DNA of 64,000 bases. It comes from RH-AL1 sp965198715 (GTDB taxonomy: Bacteria; Pseudomonadota; Alphaproteobacteria; Rhizobiales; Beijerinckiaceae). Every line of letters begins with the position of its first letter. The first letter of the stretch is position 1. Below, in pieces: positions 62,048 through 64,000 of this stretch. Where the stretch lies: contig CBDAPV010000002.1 in assembly GCA_965198715.1 (NCBI GenBank), positions 992,001-1,056,000 of the forward strand. The letters are read 5' to 3'. The notes under the pieces were generated by a model that was not told where the DNA came from, did no database searches, and worked only from the letters and a program-made list of their open reading frames with translations. The position numbers were made by a program, and so were the translations under genes.

Positions 62048-63334
62048 CTACTGCGCCAAAGGCGCTGCAGCGGCAGCCGGCGTTACACGGGAAGCACTTG
62101 CCGAGGCGGCCGACAAGACCGCGAGGTTCGAGGAGTTCGCGGAGCCGGCGACGGTCTGCCCAAGGCTGAAGCCGCCGAGCGCCGGCGACAGGACCGTGTT
62201 GACGACGTTGATGACCTTCGTGATCTCGATGTAGGGCGAGTTCGAGACGAAGACGATGTCCTTGTCGTGCACCGAGAACTTGCGAGCCAGGAACAGCGAG
62301 CGCGCGTCGCGCATGTTGAGGATGTAGACTGTCGGCACGAGGTTCAAAGCGGCCTGCTGCGGCGTCAGCCCGGGATAGTCGCGCACCACCGACACGGGCT
62401 CGTAGCGGAACACGAATACGCCCTCGGGATCGGCCCGGCCGTCGGTCAGGCCTTGAGACTTGCCGATCGCCTCCTCAAGCGAGATGCCGACGGCGCTGAA
62501 GGGAACGATCGCGTTAGTCCCTGTCGCGCCGATGGCAGTGAAGGTCAGCGGATAGCGCACAACCGTCAGCACGTCGTCGGGCCGCGCGAAGATGTTCTCC
62601 TTGGGCGTGTTGAGCAGCGTCTGGAACGGCACGCGCACGGTGCGGCCGCTGCGCGTCAGCTCGAGAAAGGTCTCGTAGACCGGCGTCGTGATGCCGCCAC
62701 CGGTGGCGATGACGTCGAGCAGGCGGTCGCCTGCGGCGGTCAGCGGAACGCGTGCGCCCTTCACCGATTCGCCCTGCAGCGTCACCGCGCTGGCGATGTT
62801 TTCGCTGAGCGATACGACGATCTGCGGCTCGATCGCCTTGCCGGTCAGCTTCGTCACGATGTCGCGCTCGATCTCGTGAACGGTGCGGCCGGCGACGGCG
62901 ACACGACCCGCGTAGGGGACCGTGATCGAGCCGTCGCGCTGCACGAGCTGCGCCGGCAGAACCGCGGAATGCGAGCCGCCGCCGGCCTTCGGGTCGCCAC
63001 CCGAGGGGCCGGAGAAGAGACCACCGGCCGCCGCCTCGAAGATGGTGACGCGCAGCGTGTCGCCAACGCCGACGCGTTGCTCCAGCGCGCCGCGATAGTC
63101 GCCGAACTTCCCGTAGAGACTCGGACCCGGGAAACGCTCGAGCTTCTGGATGACGAAATCCGACATGCGGATGAGGAGATAGGGCGGCACAGTCTTGGTA
63201 CCGCTGGTGACGATCGCGTCCTTGCTGGGACCCGAGGTAGGCACAACGGAGCAGCCCGACAACGCGACGCCGCCAGCAAGCGCACAGGCAAGCATCGTGA
63301 ACAGGGCCGACCGCCGGCGAGGAAGCATCGTCAT
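62048..63334 (-). CDS. Polysaccharide export outer-membrane lipoprotein (Wza-like)
   Basis: This 428-aa protein has a lipoprotein signal with lipobox GVALSGCSVV (Cys28), then a poly_export domain with LEQRVGVGDTLRVTIFEAAA and RDGSITVPYAGRVAVAGRTV, followed by SLBB-type beta-grasp segments (AVTLQGESVKGARVPLTAAG and AGDRLLDVIATGGGITTPVY) and a Ser/Ala-rich tail. It would form an outer-membrane polysaccharide exit channel in capsule or exopolysaccharide export. No glycosyltransferase or Wzc-like gene lies in the window, so its partner system is elsewhere. Confidence 0.93.
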   Translation of the reverse strand: MTMLPRRRSALFTMLACALAGGVALSGCSVVPTSGPSKDAIVTSGTKTVPPYLLIRMSDFVIQKLERFPGPSLYGKFGDYRGALEQRVGVGDTLRVTIFEAAAGGLFSGPSGGDPKAGGGSHSAVLPAQLVQRDGSITVPYAGRVAVAGRTVHEIERDIVTKLTGKAIEPQIVVSLSENIASAVTLQGESVKGARVPLTAAGDRLLDVIATGGGITTPVYETFLELTRSGRTVRVPFQTLLNTPKENIFARPDDVLTVVRYPLTFTAIGATGTNAIVPFSAVGISLEEAIGKSQGLTDGRADPEGVFVFRYEPVSVVRDYPGLTPQQAALNLVPTVYILNMRDARSLFLARKFSVHDKDIVFVSNSPYIEITKVINVVNTVLSPALGGFSLGQTVAGSANSSNLAVLSAASASASRVTPAAAAAPLAQ

Positions 63335-63679
63335 CCTTTTCGCGCGTCCACTCGTTCACGCTTCTGGCAAATACCTTACGCGATTATGCGCGAGGGCAGA
63401 ATTGCTGGTGGCCGCAATGCCACCGCCTGTGTCTCCGCTGCATCAGTCGCGCGCCCGAGCGGAGAGTGAAAGCGCAAGTAAAAAGGTGCTTCGAGAAGCA
63501 TCTCGGATCTCGTCGCGCAATGTGCTGGAGACGTTCCAGGAGCTGGTCGCGGTGTTCGGCGGTTCGGCCCGTTCCACCCTTGAACCTTACGAACGCGCTG
63601 ATTCCATGACCGGTGGTCAGACGAGGCGACAGGCGGCGGCGGAGGCGCTAAAGGGTCCGCGCCAACCAGCCCGGACCCG
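63335..63679. other. Intergenic region between the Wza-like gene and glyS
   Basis: This 345-bp region separates divergent genes. No gene with a supported start was found. It contains the promoter regions of both flanking genes, and a purine-rich stretch (GGCGGCGGCGGAGGCG near 63629-63645) before glyS. The usual glyQ gene is not here. Confidence 0.5.
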
Positions 63680-64000
63680 ATGCCAGACCTTCTGCTCGAA
63701 CTTTTCTGCGAAGAGATCCCGGCCCGCATGCAGGCCCAGGCCTGCGAGGATCTCCGTCGTCTCGTCACGGACGCGCTGGTCGAGCGCGGTCTCGTCTACG
63801 CCGGCGCCGCCGCCTTCGCGACACCACGCCGGTTGGCGCTGCATATCGCCGACCTGCCGGCAGCGCAGCCGGACCAGCGCGAGGAGCGCAAGGGACCCAA
63901 GGTGGGCGCGCCGGAGGCGGCGGTCGAGGGCTTTCTGAAAAGCACAGGTCTTGCCTCGATCGATCAGGCCGCGGTGAAAAGCGATCCGAAGAAGGGCGAC
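63680..64000 (+). CDS. glyS: Glycyl-tRNA synthetase beta subunit (GlyS), 5' part only
   Basis: The reading frame from ATG 63680 runs off the window after 107 codons. It reads MPDLLLELFCEEIPARMQAQ, then AGAAAFATPRRLALHIADLP, and RKGPKVGAPEAAVEGFLKST. These are the N-terminal signatures of the beta subunit of bacterial alpha2beta2 glycyl-tRNA synthetase. The alpha subunit gene glyQ, normally immediately upstream, is absent at this location. Confidence 0.95.
   Translation, partial: MPDLLLELFCEEIPARMQAQACEDLRRLVTDALVERGLVYAGAAAFATPRRLALHIADLPAAQPDQREERKGPKVGAPEAAVEGFLKSTGLASIDQAAVKSDPKKGD

Overview
The window is a GC-rich chromosomal segment (roughly two thirds G+C by eye) from an alphaproteobacterium, most likely of the order Hyphomicrobiales (Rhizobiales). 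This is inferred from protein families and gene order: the dsbA-like/aroQ/accB/accC run, the DUF2849-cysI-cysH-DUF934 sulfite-reduction operon, fused cysNC beside cysD, OpgC, HspQ, DUF3775, a GCG_CRPN-type small secreted protein, and GGAAC-N17-CGTT promoters of the alphaproteobacterial general stress response. The species cannot be named from the sequence alone.

Layout. 0.3-7.4 kb, mostly minus strand: tsaC/sua5, a conserved hypothetical, a plus-strand SRAP (HMCES/YedK) protein, a DUF2786 protein and cysD-cysNC. 7.6-10.3 kb: two paralogous exported SRPBCC proteins, a YVTN beta-propeller and a small zinc-ribbon-like protein. 10.3-13.8 kb: CDF transporter, glyoxalase, class II aldolase and trehalose-phosphatase. 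The last codons of the phosphatase gene are interrupted by a complete 1,049-bp IS630-type element (13730-14778). 14.9-20.4 kb: small hypotheticals, a PfpI/DJ-1 protein behind an EcfG-like promoter, the sulfite-reduction operon, a small secreted protein behind a perfect EcfG promoter, and a frameshifted GCG_CRPN gene. 20.5-27.5 kb: P450, recG carrying an in-frame palindromic repeat, a FAH-family enzyme, argC, a frameshifted alpha/beta hydrolase and hspQ. 27.6-30 kb: a deletion remnant of the NAD(P)HX repair gene, then opgC with an SGNH partner.

30-35.2 kb: oxidoreductases and a hydrolase chained to leuC, a VOC protein and tRNA-Ser(TGA). 35.3-43 kb: a divergent DJ-1/GlxA pair, an Atm1-type ABC exporter, a DsbA-like thiol oxidoreductase, aroQ and accBC. 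43-50.5 kb: small proteins, an M14 carboxypeptidase, a KefB-type antiporter, a cupin, a GlsB/YeaQ stress membrane protein and a GH2 beta-mannosidase-like protein. 50.8-53.2 kb: a two-gene SPFH operon, then an AT-rich island with a PIN-domain protein and a 100-aa upstream partner. 53.3-64 kb: PBP1A, a caspase-fold protein lacking both catalytic residues, ppx/gppA-rlmE, an exported Gfo/Idh/MocA oxidoreductase, a Cys-repeat secreted protein, a Wza-like exporter lipoprotein and the 5' part of glyS.

Most of the window is ordinary housekeeping sequence. The least explained parts are the AT-rich PIN module (52.4-53.2 kb), the repeat that has become RecG coding sequence, the catalytically dead caspase and possibly dead SGNH protein, and several decaying genes whose ancestral form can still be read.
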